64,000 nt of DNA from Brachypterus glaber (GCA_958510825.1 OY294045.1:96284988-96348987); one strand, 5' to 3'; shown: positions 51,301-59,388, numbered from the stretch's first letter. A program made the numbers and translations. The notes: generated from the letters alone by a model not told the origin.

Positions 51301-54300
51301 TTGTTGTAATATAGTCGGCAACCATATTTTGTAATATGCCATAGTATAAATATGTTACACGATACAACAACCAGTTGTAGAATTAAGAGGTAAACAACAT
51401 ACAATAATTGTATGTTGTTTATTATTGTTATTAATACAAGAAAAAATGTCATCTTATGTCCTGGTTGGTACTATACTATAGTACAATTTGTGGTTGGCGC
51501 ATATATAACAATGTGTTGTTGTATTAATAACTTTATTATTCAAGGAAAATAAGTGTATTATTAGTATATTATTTACCAAGTGAGAGAAGTTTAACATTTT
51601 TGACCTGCGTCAAATTGCGGGATGAGCGCGCCAGCGCGAAGCCCGCAAGACGCAGTCTAAAATGTTAAATCTTCACTCACGTGGAAAATATAGTATTTTT
51701 TTCACTACCAGTACAATTAATTACCTATTTATTTATTTTACTAAAATTTAATGAAAAAGCTTATAAATTTAAAATGTCACGCTGGCCGTTCGCGGCCATT
51801 TAAAAAACAAATGAATAATTTGACATTTCTGGCAGAAATTTTATGTTGATTTGCTAAAATTATTAAGTTAGAGTGTTTCCGTGTTAAGTGTAATAAAATA
51901 TATAAAAATGGTAAGTGAAATGCAAAGTGATGATTCTGGTACTCCCCCAGAAATAAGGGGACAGGCGAAAACTGTGAGGGAGAATCTATTGCCTCAAAAA
52001 TCAATATATGGGGGTTGTACCTCTAGTAATCTATGATCCTTACGGTAATATATGGATTGTGTAATCTATGGTTGAATATGATGGACCAATGATTTTCACT
52101 TTTCGAAGTGGTTTTTGTAAAATTTTGGAAAATAAATTTGTAAAAAATGCGTCAAGATGATAATTTTAAGCTTTAATGTGCGTGGAATATAAAATGTTTT
52201 TCAATCATACCCGAAAAAGTCCAAAGATCAGTATGAAAATAGTTGAAAAAATTTCAAAACATGGTGCAGTGAAAAAAATATGTGAACACATAGAAAAGTT
52301 ACTGTTGGCTTATTATTAATAAGTTATTAATAAATAATTATTTCGCTCGAAGAAAAAACCTAAACAGTTATTGTTCCAAATGTAATTTTATATATAACTT
52401 TAATAAAAACTAATTTAAAGCTTTAAAAATTAACAAAACATAACCTACTGCTATCATAACTAGGCTAGTAAACACGTCAAATTACCCGATCGTGCAAAAA
52501 ATATATAATAATATTTATTTTGTATGCTATGGTAGCAGTTGGCGCGGAATGACCCAGGAGCTAAAACACAGTTTACTTCTGAGGTATATACACTATTTTT
52601 TGCACGACCGCTAACTATATTTTCATAAAATTTAAAACTTGTATTCAAAACCAACTAATCCAGTTTTGCAATTTATTTTAAAATTAAATTAAGATATTAA
52701 TGTTTGGTTTGGATATTTTCAACTGTTTTTTTTAATATGGCCGTAGTATTTTAAATGTGGCACGATATCAGAACAAATTTTAGAAAGTTTTCAAGAAAAA
52801 GTAATAAAATATATGGTTATTCCCGCAAAAGAGGGAGTAAAATAACAATTTAGTACCGGTCGTGCAAAAAAGTTATACGTGCTGATTTGCAATAAATCTT
52901 ATTATAATATTAATATAAGGAAAATAGAAATACTGAAATCGCGTTTCATTTTATTTTCGTATAATCTGAATAGGCATAGCAAAAAGAACAGTGGTGAAAA
53001 AGTAAAAAATTCATGTTAGATTATGGTAATCATTACAATATCATGCTTAAAGATTAATATTATTATACTATTCAAACAAAAAGTGGGGTTGGTGAAAATA
53101 GAAAGGAATCTTGATTTATTTACAAAACGTACACTGGAGTGCACTAATAAATTATGAATGACGGAGAAAATTGGAAGGGTAAGCTTCTGTATACCAACAT
53201 CTGGAATGCACAAAAATTCCACATTCTTGCATCTTTCTACATTCTTCCATCAAACTTCCACATTTACCGAAATTTTAATTCGACGTATGGGGAAGTGAGG
53301 AAACGGCGTGCCCACAAGGGAAAAGCTTGTTAAAATTTTTTAAAAGTTCCTTAAATTATGAGGTATTTCACATATCGCCACATCGTATCGGCAATATATA
53401 CAGCCTGTTCCAGAACTCGCGTACAGAAATTTGAGGGTATATTAAAAACCCTCTGGAAAATATGAAAAAAAAATCAAAAACAATCCATCTTCAATACTAA
53501 TTAAAAAGGAAGCTATTTAATCTGACCAATCCTGTTGCTGATGTTAAATTACCTACAAATTAGTTTTTCCCTGCTTATTAGTAACTATGGTTGCATTTTA
53601 ATTGTTGACGATTGCATTGTTTGAGACTTACAACTTTAGAATCTTTTAGGTTATTATATTTTGACAAAACCGACAAAGGTCTGCAGAGGCTATCAAATAT
53701 TCTATTTTTATAGGGTCACTCCATCCGGCGGTGGTTTTTTGACATTAATAAATATTTAATCAATATGTCAACCTACAGAACATGCACCTGCAATAATTAA
53801 TTTTGCTTCCATACCTACAAATTCAACTTTTAAAGGTAATTTAACATCAGCAACAGTATTGGTCCACTTAAAGCATTTTTATTTTTAAATTGAAAGAAGA
53901 TGGATCTTTTTTGACATTTTTTTCATATTTTCCATAGGGTTTTTAATATACCCTCAAATTTCTGTACGCGAGTTCTGGAACAGGCTGTATATACATGCAT
54001 ATGCATATCGACCTATAAATGGTCTCGGAAAAGTACCATTTTCCGGGAGACCTGTAAACTATTTTATTCGCAAGTGTTTTTATTTAAAGATAAAGTACTA
54101 ATTTTTTTTAAACCTAGATATTTGAATTCAAATGAAGAAAATAATACTATAATGCTTAGTTCTTTTCATGTTTACCACAAATAATTTTTCCTGCATTTCA
54201 CAAGAGAAGCACAATCATATAAAACTGAAGTTTCACATACGCTTATGTAAAAAAACCAAAAAACCAACCACAAAAAGCATTTATTGATAGCTCACAAGAC

Positions 54301-57300
54301 ACCGTTTATAACATTTCTTATCCTTTTCAGTCTGAGAAGAAAAAAGCATTGACTAAAGCTATACATTCAGGTTTTTTAAACAAAATGTATTAGATTATAT
54401 TCGTGTTTATCACAGTATTTTGGTGTTTATCATGAGAACAGCAGTTCAGCCATTTTGTCATTTCAATCGGTGGCGCCATCTAGCGGAAATTAATGATTTA
54501 AATTGCAGACCAGTAATAATTAGTTTACTGGTCTCTATTTTTCATCACAGGTCAGGTCCAGGCGTGGAAAACAGTGGGACAAGAAATCACGTACTTCCCA
54601 AACTTTATTAATACATGTAATGTATGTATTATATATACAGCTGAGAATAAAAATTATTCTCGATTCCTTGCATTAGTTACCTCTGCACTTGATGACTGGT
54701 AACATACAGAGCGTGTCAAAAGTCCACCCCCCTCCTTTAAGTTTTTTACGAATTAAGATATGATTTTAAAATTTGGAAAACTTAAATAAAATAACCCAGA
54801 TAATTTGTTGGTATATATTTGATATACTTAGGGGGCACAATGAAGACAAGTGGGCAGGGGGGAACATTTTTTTAATAATAATAATAAATTCTTCAATGGA
54901 AAATATTAAAAAATTAAAAAAACAATTTTGGGGAGGCTACAAGCCAGGCAACTAGCCATTATGGCCCTTTTTGCCAGCCCCGAGCTGTCCCAGCCACACA
55001 TCTACCCTACTCCCTGCCTAAACCTGCCGGACCTCCTTATAAAGGTCGCGATATCTGTCCAGGCAAGGGTACGCAACTCCTCTCTTCGGAGAGTTGCCAC
55101 TCCGAAGATCTCCTGTCGTATTCTGCAGAACCGATCGCATTGTCCTAGGAAATGGAAGGACGATTCTTCGTCTATCCCGCAACCCGAACAGACGGGGTTG
55201 TTACCGACCTTCATCTTGAACAGGTGCCTTCCTAGTCCACAGTGACCCGTGAGGATCCCTGTGAGTTGGCTGATCGTGGCTCGGCTTCTTCCTAGTAGCC
55301 ACGCGGTTTTTGACTTGCTTGGACCGGAAAGGAAGTCCTTTGCCTGTCTGCAGTTCGTGACCGTTGACCAGCTTTCCCTTAGTTTTTCTCCAGCCCACGT
55401 GTTGAGGGCTGATGTGACTTGTTTCCTTGTAATACCAAGCATGGGTTCGGGTCCCATGCAATAAAATAATTTTGGTCACTTTTTCCCCGTTTGGTGCATA
55501 GTGCGGCTGTAGAGAAAAATCCAGACGTGTAGGGGTTAAACTGAGTTCAGATACCGTTTCAGCGGGTGAAAATACATAGGAATATGATGGTCCTATCCGT
55601 GGCGCAGACCACTTTTATTTTTTTTGTCGGTCTGTGTTATCAAAAGTAGTCGGCGTAAACTCAGTTATGACTCATCAACGTAGAAAATAAACACAAAAAC
55701 ATAGGCTTACGGAATAATTTTGCCGAATTATGAGGGAAATTTTTATAAATCGAAACATTTGACGACTAATTTGTTACCCACAACAATATTAACTATACAT
55801 ATTAACTATAAATATGTATATATATCGGTGTTTTTCAAAGAAAAAACCGGCATTCGATTTTTATCTTTTAAGAATACGAAAGTTTTTAATTTTTTTTTTA
55901 TCGGAAATTTTTTTTTCCACCTTACTAGTTTAAATGGAATCATTAAAAAAATCAAGATAAAAAGAAATAAAAATGTAAATATTTTAAACCTCGCCTCAAT
56001 GCTAGAGTCGACGCGGCGCCTATGCAAGTACTGGAAATTCGCCGACTACTGGTTATCCACCTCTTGAAATTAAAAAGTATAAGGTGACCTGCAGGTTAGG
56101 GAACGTTGAAGTATTACATAATGCTCCTAGGGGGGGTGGGGGTCATTTTGGAGTGTTACGCCCATGTTAATGGTATAGGAAAATAGCGTTACAGGGGGGG
56201 GGGGCGGTTGTCCAAAATGATCAAAATTTGCGTTACGTAATACTTGAACGTTCCCTTATTAGAAAAATTCGTTATCCTCGGGAATAATCAAGGCATAACG
56301 TAGTGGCTAGCGCGTACGTATAGCAAGCCTACTAGCGTGAGTTCGATTCTCACTGGCGCCGATTTGCCTTTAATTAATAATTGAAATTTGGCGAAGGCGT
56401 TAGTGAACCGGACACTCCCTAGAAACTGGTTCGAAAGCCCTGATAACACACTTCATCCTAAGAAGGTTTTTTAATCGTTCCCTTGAAAAGGTTCTTAGCA
56501 TAATGCTGTAAACATGCTAAGCATGTTCTTAAAAGGTGCACTGCTGTAGTAGCATAAGTGCTTCTACTCTAAACATTCTTAGCATGATTAAAGTATTTTG
56601 CTAAGGATATTCTCAAAACATATTCTTAAAATATTCTAATGGGAACATTTTTAGAATAATGCTATAGTGCACATGCTAAGCATGATTAGAGTATTTTGCT
56701 AAGAATATTCCCAAATACATATTCTTAAAATATTCTAATGGGAATGTTTTTAGAATAGTAATATGGCGTCTATATTATATTAATTTTATTAGGTTAGAAT
56801 TACAAATATTTTTAAAATTACTGTAAATAACATAAGCTTTACCCTTAAGTAGTGGAAATTGATGTATTTTTAGACATAAAGTGATTTTATATAGTTTTAG
56901 ACAAAAAATTAAAATTATTATTTTTTGAAATGATAATTATTTACAATTTTTTTCTCTAAACATTGGATTTTTGTGTGGCGCATGATTTGTATGTCTGGTA
57001 GAAAGTTTGCTTTCGCAGTAAAACTGCATATCGCATATGAATCTTACCTGATGGATGCTATATCTAAAGATTTTTATATACTTTAATTATTAGGTTTATC
57101 ACAAAAATTTTTTCGACATGTCCAAATTTATGATATCACTCCATAAAAAGGATCGAGTATCATAAAGAAGGAAAGAAAGAAAGAGCAAAACTACATTAAT
57201 GTAGCAATCTGAAACGCCTACCTACTTTGTTTGCGCATGCGCAATATTCAATATTATTACTTAAATGCATCAAATAAGAATATTTTAAGAAGCAGGCCAA

Positions 57301-57857
57301 GAATATTCTTAAAAGTACATGTACCTACTTTTAAGAACATTCTTAACATGCTTCTTAAAACATTCTTATTTGATACAGAAGCTTATAAGAAGCTTCTTAG
57401 GAACTCCCAGCATGATTAAAACGGTATCCTTTGCATTTCTTTAATCGTTCTTAGAATATCCTGAGCAAAATAGATATGCTTCTAAGAAGCAGGCTGTCCT
57501 TCCGGATATTTATTTTCAGAATCTTCTTAGAAGGCTTTTGTGCTATCAGGGAGTCAGTATAAGTCGGTGGTTTTCCCTGCTACTAGCCCACACAAGTCCT
57601 GGACTTAGGGGATGCTTAATTAAGTAGAATAGTACGACGTTAAACAAACAAACAAACAAATAAACAAACTCACCTCTAAAATTAAGGAAAGTAGCAATAA
57701 TAAGCACATTGGTGATAACAATAGCCAGTGCCATAATAAAGATGATGCCCGCTTGGGTGAGGGACTCCAGCGTGAACACGATGTCCGTGTCGCCATCGCT
57801 CGAATCGCTGAAGATGATCATAGTCGACGTGTCCCGAGTGCGCAACATCCCCGGCAT
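34217..57857 (-). CDS. Orphan class A (rhodopsin family) GPCR, multi-exon gene
   Basis: Five exons join in frame with GT-AG borders: 57857-57674, 50354-50096, 46412-46249, 38568-38353 and 34562-34386 (phases 1, 2, 1, 1, 1), giving about 333 residues before an uncertain C-terminus. Seven membrane segments are seen: TM1 about 36-58 (N50), TM2 68-92 with Asp78, TM3 105-128 ending in DRY 129-131, TM4 152-171, TM5 192-217 with Pro204, TM6 248-272 with W261-T-P263, TM7 282-305. Cys105 and Cys183 are placed for the usual disulfide. Position 3.32, Asp in amine receptors, is Glu112, and the NPxxY motif is N294-S-F-W-K. The TM7 form recalls GPR21/GPR52-type orphans; that assignment is from memory. The third intracellular loop is short (about 30 residues). 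It should be a plasma-membrane receptor; the ligand is unknown. Introns are filled with mobile elements. Confidence 0.9.
34386..34562 (-). CDS. GPCR exon 5 (TM7 and helix 8)
   Basis: With the acceptor CTTTTAG|AAGTGG the frame from exon 4 is kept and TM7 reads FGIVWLGFLNSFWKSII, followed by a helix-8-like stretch with a CC pair (possible palmitoylation) and a basic tail. A nearer CAG|GT would break the frame. The donor ATAG|GTATTT at 34385 is plausible. If it is not used, the frame runs six more codons to a stop at 34368-34366, giving about 339 residues. Confidence 0.85.
34642..35360. mobile_element. Long-TIR MITE, CAGAGCGGTCCAAAAGTCAC ends, copy 1
   Basis: Arms of about 190 bp (start CAGAGCGGTCC, C(8) run, CTTAACTTTTGAAC) pair around an AT-rich centre. 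TA on the left; the right end is slightly decayed. In GPCR intron 4. Confidence 0.75.
35365..35690 (-). repeat. Repeat shared with the loop of the 48-kb inverted repeat
   Basis: The minus strand reads ISFVKTEKNVANIYICLSYS and ETTITVTGN, also present at 48396-48620 (plus). The frame is kept, but the block is probably part of an element and not a host gene. Confidence 0.45.
35807..37063. mobile_element. Family K, copy III, divergent, hosting a retrotransposon
   Basis: Diverged ends (CAGCGTTATTCAGAAAAAGG and CAGGGTTATTCTTCATAAAA). The same inner blocks as copies II and IV are present. A 304-bp non-LTR fragment with a 13-bp duplication sits at 36671-36974. It lies in GPCR intron 4. Confidence 0.7.
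36671..36974 (-). mobile_element. 5'-truncated non-LTR retrotransposon with 13-bp duplication
   Basis: TCAAAGGGGCTTA is present at 36658-36670 and 36975-36987. The insert's 3' end (left) is a (TATTG)n tail, and the coding part on the minus strand ends with a zinc-knuckle-like CRLC-x9-HIMCFC motif, typical of the C-terminus of non-LTR polyproteins (R1/Jockey-like). It is a clean target-primed insertion inside family K copy III. Confidence 0.85.
37070..38340. other. GPCR intron 4, no further gene
   Basis: Contains a (GAA)n microsatellite (37775-37829). The rest was not recognised. Confidence 0.4.
37775..37829 (+). repeat. (GAA)n microsatellite
   Basis: About 18 GAA units with one GTA variant. 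Confidence 0.9.
38353..38568 (-). CDS. GPCR exon 4 (TM5 end, ICL3, TM6)
   Basis: The acceptor TTTCTGTTTCAG|GT at 38569 gives Gly-Pro (P5.50). TM5 (TIVYTYTYIF) follows, then a roughly 30-residue basic/polar loop and TM6 with FCMSWTPY (toggle Trp and Pro). The donor ACAG|GTAAAT lies at 38352 (phase 1). A foldback element ends only 20 bp upstream of the acceptor. Confidence 0.9.
38589..39401. mobile_element. Foldback element, 813 bp, next to GPCR exon 4
   Basis: Arms of about 400 bp (CCGGGTGTTTTTTTTTAACC and CAGGATGTTTTTTTAACC ends) with a short loop near 39000. TA on both sides. It ends 20 bp upstream of the exon 4 acceptor. Confidence 0.75.
39405..39598. mobile_element. 194-bp hairpin MITE
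   Basis: AGTCGTATTAATGGTG and about 50 further bases are mirrored at the other end (CACCATTAATACGACT). It directly adjoins the preceding foldback element. Confidence 0.7.
39677..40570. mobile_element. Possible DNA element, TAGGGTGC ends
   Basis: TTAGGGTGCCCAGTC at the left faces GGTCCTGAGCACCCTAG at the right. Inner parts (ATCTAAAAAAAAATG) are loosely mirrored. No transposase. Confidence 0.4.
40771..41052. repeat. Pair of related hairpins
   Basis: The first hairpin (40771-40860) has nearly perfect arms of about 38 bp containing CCAACCAAATAAATACTG. The second (40973-41052) has a diverged version of the same arms (GGCCAAGTAAATATTG). About 110 bp of unrelated DNA lies between. Confidence 0.65.
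41493..41592. repeat. GC-centred hairpin island
   Basis: AGAGGAAAAGTG pairs with CACTTTTCCTCT. The centre holds GACGCGAAGCGGAGTCCGG in AT-rich DNA. Confidence 0.6.
42331..43960 (-). pseudogene. Non-LTR retrotransposon (Jockey/CR1-like), broken RT, (TAAA)n tail
   Basis: Three minus-strand ORFs in order (43947-43561, 43624-43439, 43372-42434) cover RT fingers and palm: TMGPDGIPSFLVK, VFKKGNRSDIRNYRPI, YTDFSKAFERLDH, LLFADDMKLY, DLGVTFDKKLSFHPHI and SYVRSHLEYCSVVW. At least two frame breaks separate them, and a PQGS-type motif is damaged near 43350. The 3' tail is (TAAA)n (42331-42370 on the plus strand as TTTA). The endonuclease is missing. Confidence 0.88.
44212..44935. mobile_element. Long-TIR MITE, CAGAGCGGTCCAAAAGTCAC ends, copy 2
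   Basis: 724 bp with TA on both sides, same arms and G/C homopolymer runs as the copy at 34642. In GPCR intron 3. Confidence 0.78.
45007..45813. mobile_element. DNA element with GGTTAACTGGNCC array
   Basis: Ends GGGGAARTCRGGGTTAACTG inverted, TA-like flanks. About eleven copies of GGGTTAACTGGNCC (core GTTAAC) occur in both orientations (45018, 45035, 45371, 45411, 45432, 45446, 45573, 45597, 45619, 45634, 45793). No ORF. Confidence 0.72.
46249..46412 (-). CDS. GPCR exon 3 (TM4, ECL2, start of TM5)
   Basis: The acceptor TTTACAG|GTGC completes an Arg codon split with exon 2. The exon encodes TM4 with a PPLLGF end, an extracellular loop with the disulfide cysteine (YICMLDW) and the first half of TM5. 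The donor TTAG|GTAGGT at 46248 gives phase 1 and an in-frame Gly-Pro at the junction with exon 4. Confidence 0.9.
46441..47137 (+). mobile_element. Family T repeat, copy a
   Basis: Blocks in order: CATCGGCACTATTGTACACT, AATATCTCGAAAACAATGCG, (CAGA)n and CATCGGCACTCTTAGTAGCA with a hairpin TAGTGCCGATGT. It starts 27 bp upstream of the GPCR exon 3 acceptor. Apparent ORFs are conserved between copies only because the DNA is. Confidence 0.75.
47996..49066. repeat. Long inverted repeat with 380-bp arms
   Basis: Left arm 47996-48385 and right arm 48685-49066 are inverted copies (GTCACCTGAAAAGAATGCGA, CACCTAATATCACCTAAAAC). Most of the left arm is duplicated again at 47652-47990. The loop holds an ORF 48396-48620 also present at 35411-35668. 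A transcript across it would fold into long double-stranded RNA. Confidence 0.7.
49321..50017 (-). mobile_element. Family T repeat, copy b
   Basis: Full-length reverse copy of 46441-47137, in GPCR intron 2, with (CTGT)n and the same outer CATCGGCACT blocks. Confidence 0.75.
50096..50354 (-). CDS. GPCR exon 2 (TM2, TM3 and DRY motif)
   Basis: The acceptor TTTCAG|GT at 50355 restores a Gly codon split with exon 1. The exon encodes the LAVADLL motif of TM2, a W-x-Y-G loop, Cys at 3.25, Glu at 3.32 and VDRYLAV at the end of TM3. The donor ACTAG|GTAAGG lies at 50095 (phase 2). The exon is clearly richer in G+C than its introns, which fits purifying selection. Confidence 0.92.
50449..50960. repeat. 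Hairpin island plus shared 3' unit, copy 1
   Basis: The hairpin 50449-50582 has arms TTTCATAACA/TGTTATGAAA and CGTTTTTA/TAAAAACG around GCCGCTTGCGGCG. A unit containing ACGTCAAGAGATAGGC follows. Copy 2 lies at 58190. Confidence 0.65.
51290..51560. other. AT-rich stretch with TTGTTGTA words
   Basis: Contains a palindrome of AACAACATACAAT and its complement at about 51393-51420 and several TTGTTGTA words. Possibly another short-word element; ends not clear. Confidence 0.3.
51571..51701. repeat. GC-rich hairpin island
   Basis: Reverse-oriented copy of the hairpin at 13271, with centre GCGCGCCAGCGCG. It precedes the short ORF at 51908 by about 200 bp, which would suit a promoter or replication/transposition site of that element. 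Confidence 0.65.
51571..52080 (+). mobile_element. Element 5' end with hairpin and short ORF, copy 2
   Basis: Same unit as 12875-13412 in reverse. The ORF 51908-52036 (43 codons) encodes MVSEMQSDDSGTPPEIRGQ and VRENLLPQKS. The reading frame and most residues are kept in both copies, so the segment was once coding. The rest of the element is absent in both places. Confidence 0.45.
52090..53395. other. GPCR intron 1, no gene seen
   Basis: Only a loose hairpin at 52487-52612 (CGATCGTGCAAAAAATA facing ATTTTTTGCACGACCG) with a G+C-richer centre (GGCGCGGAATGACC); its outer motif recurs at 52855. Confidence 0.4.
53401..53987. mobile_element. MITE with CAGCCTGTTCCAGAAC ends, copy 2
   Basis: Same family as 29154-29731 with better-kept ends, flanked by TATA on both sides, in GPCR intron 1. 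A TA duplication and no coding fit a Tc1/mariner-type MITE. Confidence 0.75.
54707..54875 (+). mobile_element. Long-TIR MITE, copy 3, one arm only
   Basis: Only the left arm (CAGAGCGTGTCAAAAGTCCA, GTGGGCAGGGGGG) remains; a non-LTR element lies where the rest should be. Confidence 0.55.
54940..55470 (-). pseudogene. Non-LTR retrotransposon C-terminal fragment (RNase H end, zinc knuckle)
   Basis: The minus strand encodes SRATISQLTGILTGHCGLGRHL and CSGCGIDEESSFHFLGQC, the C-terminal region after RNase H with a CCHC-like knuckle, as in Jockey/R1-type elements with RNase H. The 3' side carries (TTA)n near 54873. Strikingly G+C-rich compared with its surroundings, so it is probably young. Confidence 0.8.
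55480..56281. other. No gene recognised
   Basis: AT-rich with two G runs (56128 and 56194). The open stretch 55720-56067 has low-complexity residues only. Confidence 0.3.
56282..57670 (+). repeat. tRNA-derived SINE, copy 3, split by a 1.1-kb element
   Basis: The two halves (56282-56437 and 57552-57670) match the body of the other SINEs. The head differs but has a better B box (GAGTTCGATTCTC). The gap is a DNA element with 2-bp AG duplication. The (CAAA)n tail reaches the 5' splice site of GPCR exon 1. Confidence 0.82.
56438..57551. mobile_element. 1.1-kb DNA element with CTTAGAA/CTAAGCATG words, inside a SINE
   Basis: Inverted ends CCCTGATAACACA and CCCTGATAGCACA. AG is duplicated (56436-56437 and 57552-57553), proven by the uninterrupted SINEs. 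Interior words TTCTTAGAA, ATGCTAAGCAT and TTCTTAAAA occur in both orientations at both ends. The centre (56760-57220) is unrelated AT-rich DNA. Confidence 0.8.
57674..57857 (-). CDS. GPCR exon 1 (N-terminus and TM1)
   Basis: The ATG at 57857 is the first after an in-frame TAG five codons upstream; a second ATG lies at codon 4. The exon encodes an acidic, Ser/Asp-rich extracellular stretch without an obvious signal peptide and then TM1 with the conserved Asn (ITNVLIIATFLNF). It ends in phase 1 at a GAG|GTGAGT donor. The first six intron bases fit the donor consensus, and a SINE tail follows immediately. Confidence 0.88.
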
Positions 57858-58029
57858 ACGGCGCCGCTAACGAATTGCTCGCGATTCTTCGGAAGTGTTC
57901 GGACTAATAATCGTCTCTTGATTCTTGGCACTCGGGATTTTTTGATGTATTGCACTCAGCACCATTTTTTGAAGCGGTGCTGTAATAATTGCTTGGAAGA
58001 CAGATCAACAATTGATTGATTGATTGGTT

Positions 58030-58048
58030 TGTGATGTGACGTCGAATA
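58030..58048. promoter_or_regulatory. CRE-like site upstream of GPCR exon 1
   Basis: TGACGTCG lies about 180 bp upstream of the receptor start codon in a stretch (57858-58060) that is richer in G+C than its surroundings. One base differs from the full TGACGTCA palindrome. A CREB/ATF site is an inference only. Confidence 0.25.
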
Positions 58049-58189
58049 ATTTGACACTAAAAGCCTGAAATCAAAAGAAAATTTTTTAAAATATATTACT
58101 TCTTTTACACAAATTATTGTTGTGTTATAGTTCTTTAGAAAAAGGCAAGAAAAACTGATGCAGAGAATACTTCTGAGGTATCTAATAGT

Positions 58190-58575
58190 ATATTAAAGTA
58201 CTAGTTTCATAACATACGTTTTTAGCGCACGAGTACAAGTTTAGAAAACGAGCCACTTGCGGCGAGTCTTCTAAAGTACTAGTGCTCTAAAAACGTGTTA
58301 TGAAACGAGTTCTTTATACATTTTTTTCTATTTTGCTCTAAAATTTAAAAAACTTACATTTACTGCAATTAACCAGTCCACAATTTTAACAGGGTAAAAA
58401 ATAACCCAAACACAAAATTTCGTAAAAAATTAAACTTTAAATCGACATTGACATTTGCACTCAAAACGTCAAGAGATAGGCTTTTGTATGTTGCCAACCC
58501 AACAGAAAAAAAAGTAGAGACCTCTTATGGGCCTATAAGAACTAGCAAAATGCGTGTGATTATGAGCTTATAAGA
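58190..58575. repeat. Hairpin island plus shared 3' unit, copy 2
   Basis: Same hairpin and 3' unit as 50449-50960 but with about 115 bp missing between them; family T copy c follows. It lies 330 bp upstream of the GPCR start codon. Confidence 0.65.
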
Positions 58576-58646
58576 ATCGCAAAATAGAAAAATATTTTTT
58601 GTTGATATAACAAGGTTCGTTTTAATTGAAAAAAAAATTTGACAAC

Positions 58647-59251
58647 ACCCATTCTGAGTCAAAATCAGTAAAAAAAATTTTTGCGTCTGTCTGTCTGTCT
58701 GTCTGTCTGGGTGTAAACTCTCTAACTCCATTTCTACATGAGATATCGACTTGGGGTGTTTTGCATATTGTTTCTTATCGTATTTCGAAGAGCTGATTAG
58801 ATTTTGGGGGTAAACGATTGGGGGTAAGGGTGTAAAAATAGGGTAAAACTCCTATTTTTAGTATTTTTTGTTTATAATTAAGGCAATTATTATTGTATTT
58901 GGTTAATTTAGCACTTATATAAAAGATAATTTTAAATTGGTCAAAAAATGTTATAAACAACGTTTTCCTAAAACGCATTGTTTTCGAGATATTGGCGTTT
59001 AAAGCAGTAAAAGGTTTTTTTAGCATCTCACATATTTATAACCCGATTTCAAAAAATTATATTTTAAATAAAAGCTCTTTTTAAGCCCTATAAAAAATGT
59101 TATATACACTTTTTTGCTAGAATATAATGTTTTAAAGATACAGAATTTAAAATCAAACAAAACACCTAGTTTGAAATTTGCAAACTAGATGGCTCTAGTG
59201 TACAATAGTGCCGATGTTTTGACAGGGTGCTTGCAACGTTTCATCTAGTTA
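58647..59251 (-). mobile_element. Family T repeat, copy c, truncated
   Basis: It lacks the part left of CATTCTGAGTC; otherwise as copy b. It lies between the GPCR and the trehalase-like exons. Confidence 0.72.
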
Positions 59252-59388
59252 GATATATGTTTATGGGAACTTTTTTTGATATTTTCCTATGTAGAATGTA
59301 TATACATATTTTGCGGGTTTCTATACCAAAAAACCGGCATTACATTATTAAGTTTTAATTCAAGAAGCATTATTTCTTTTTATTTTAG

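Noticed and set aside
55201..55479. 92-codon ORF in a second frame of the 55-kb retrotransposon fragment
   Set aside because: The zinc-knuckle motif and family pattern are in the other frame (55002-55457); this one is a shadow in G+C-rich DNA.
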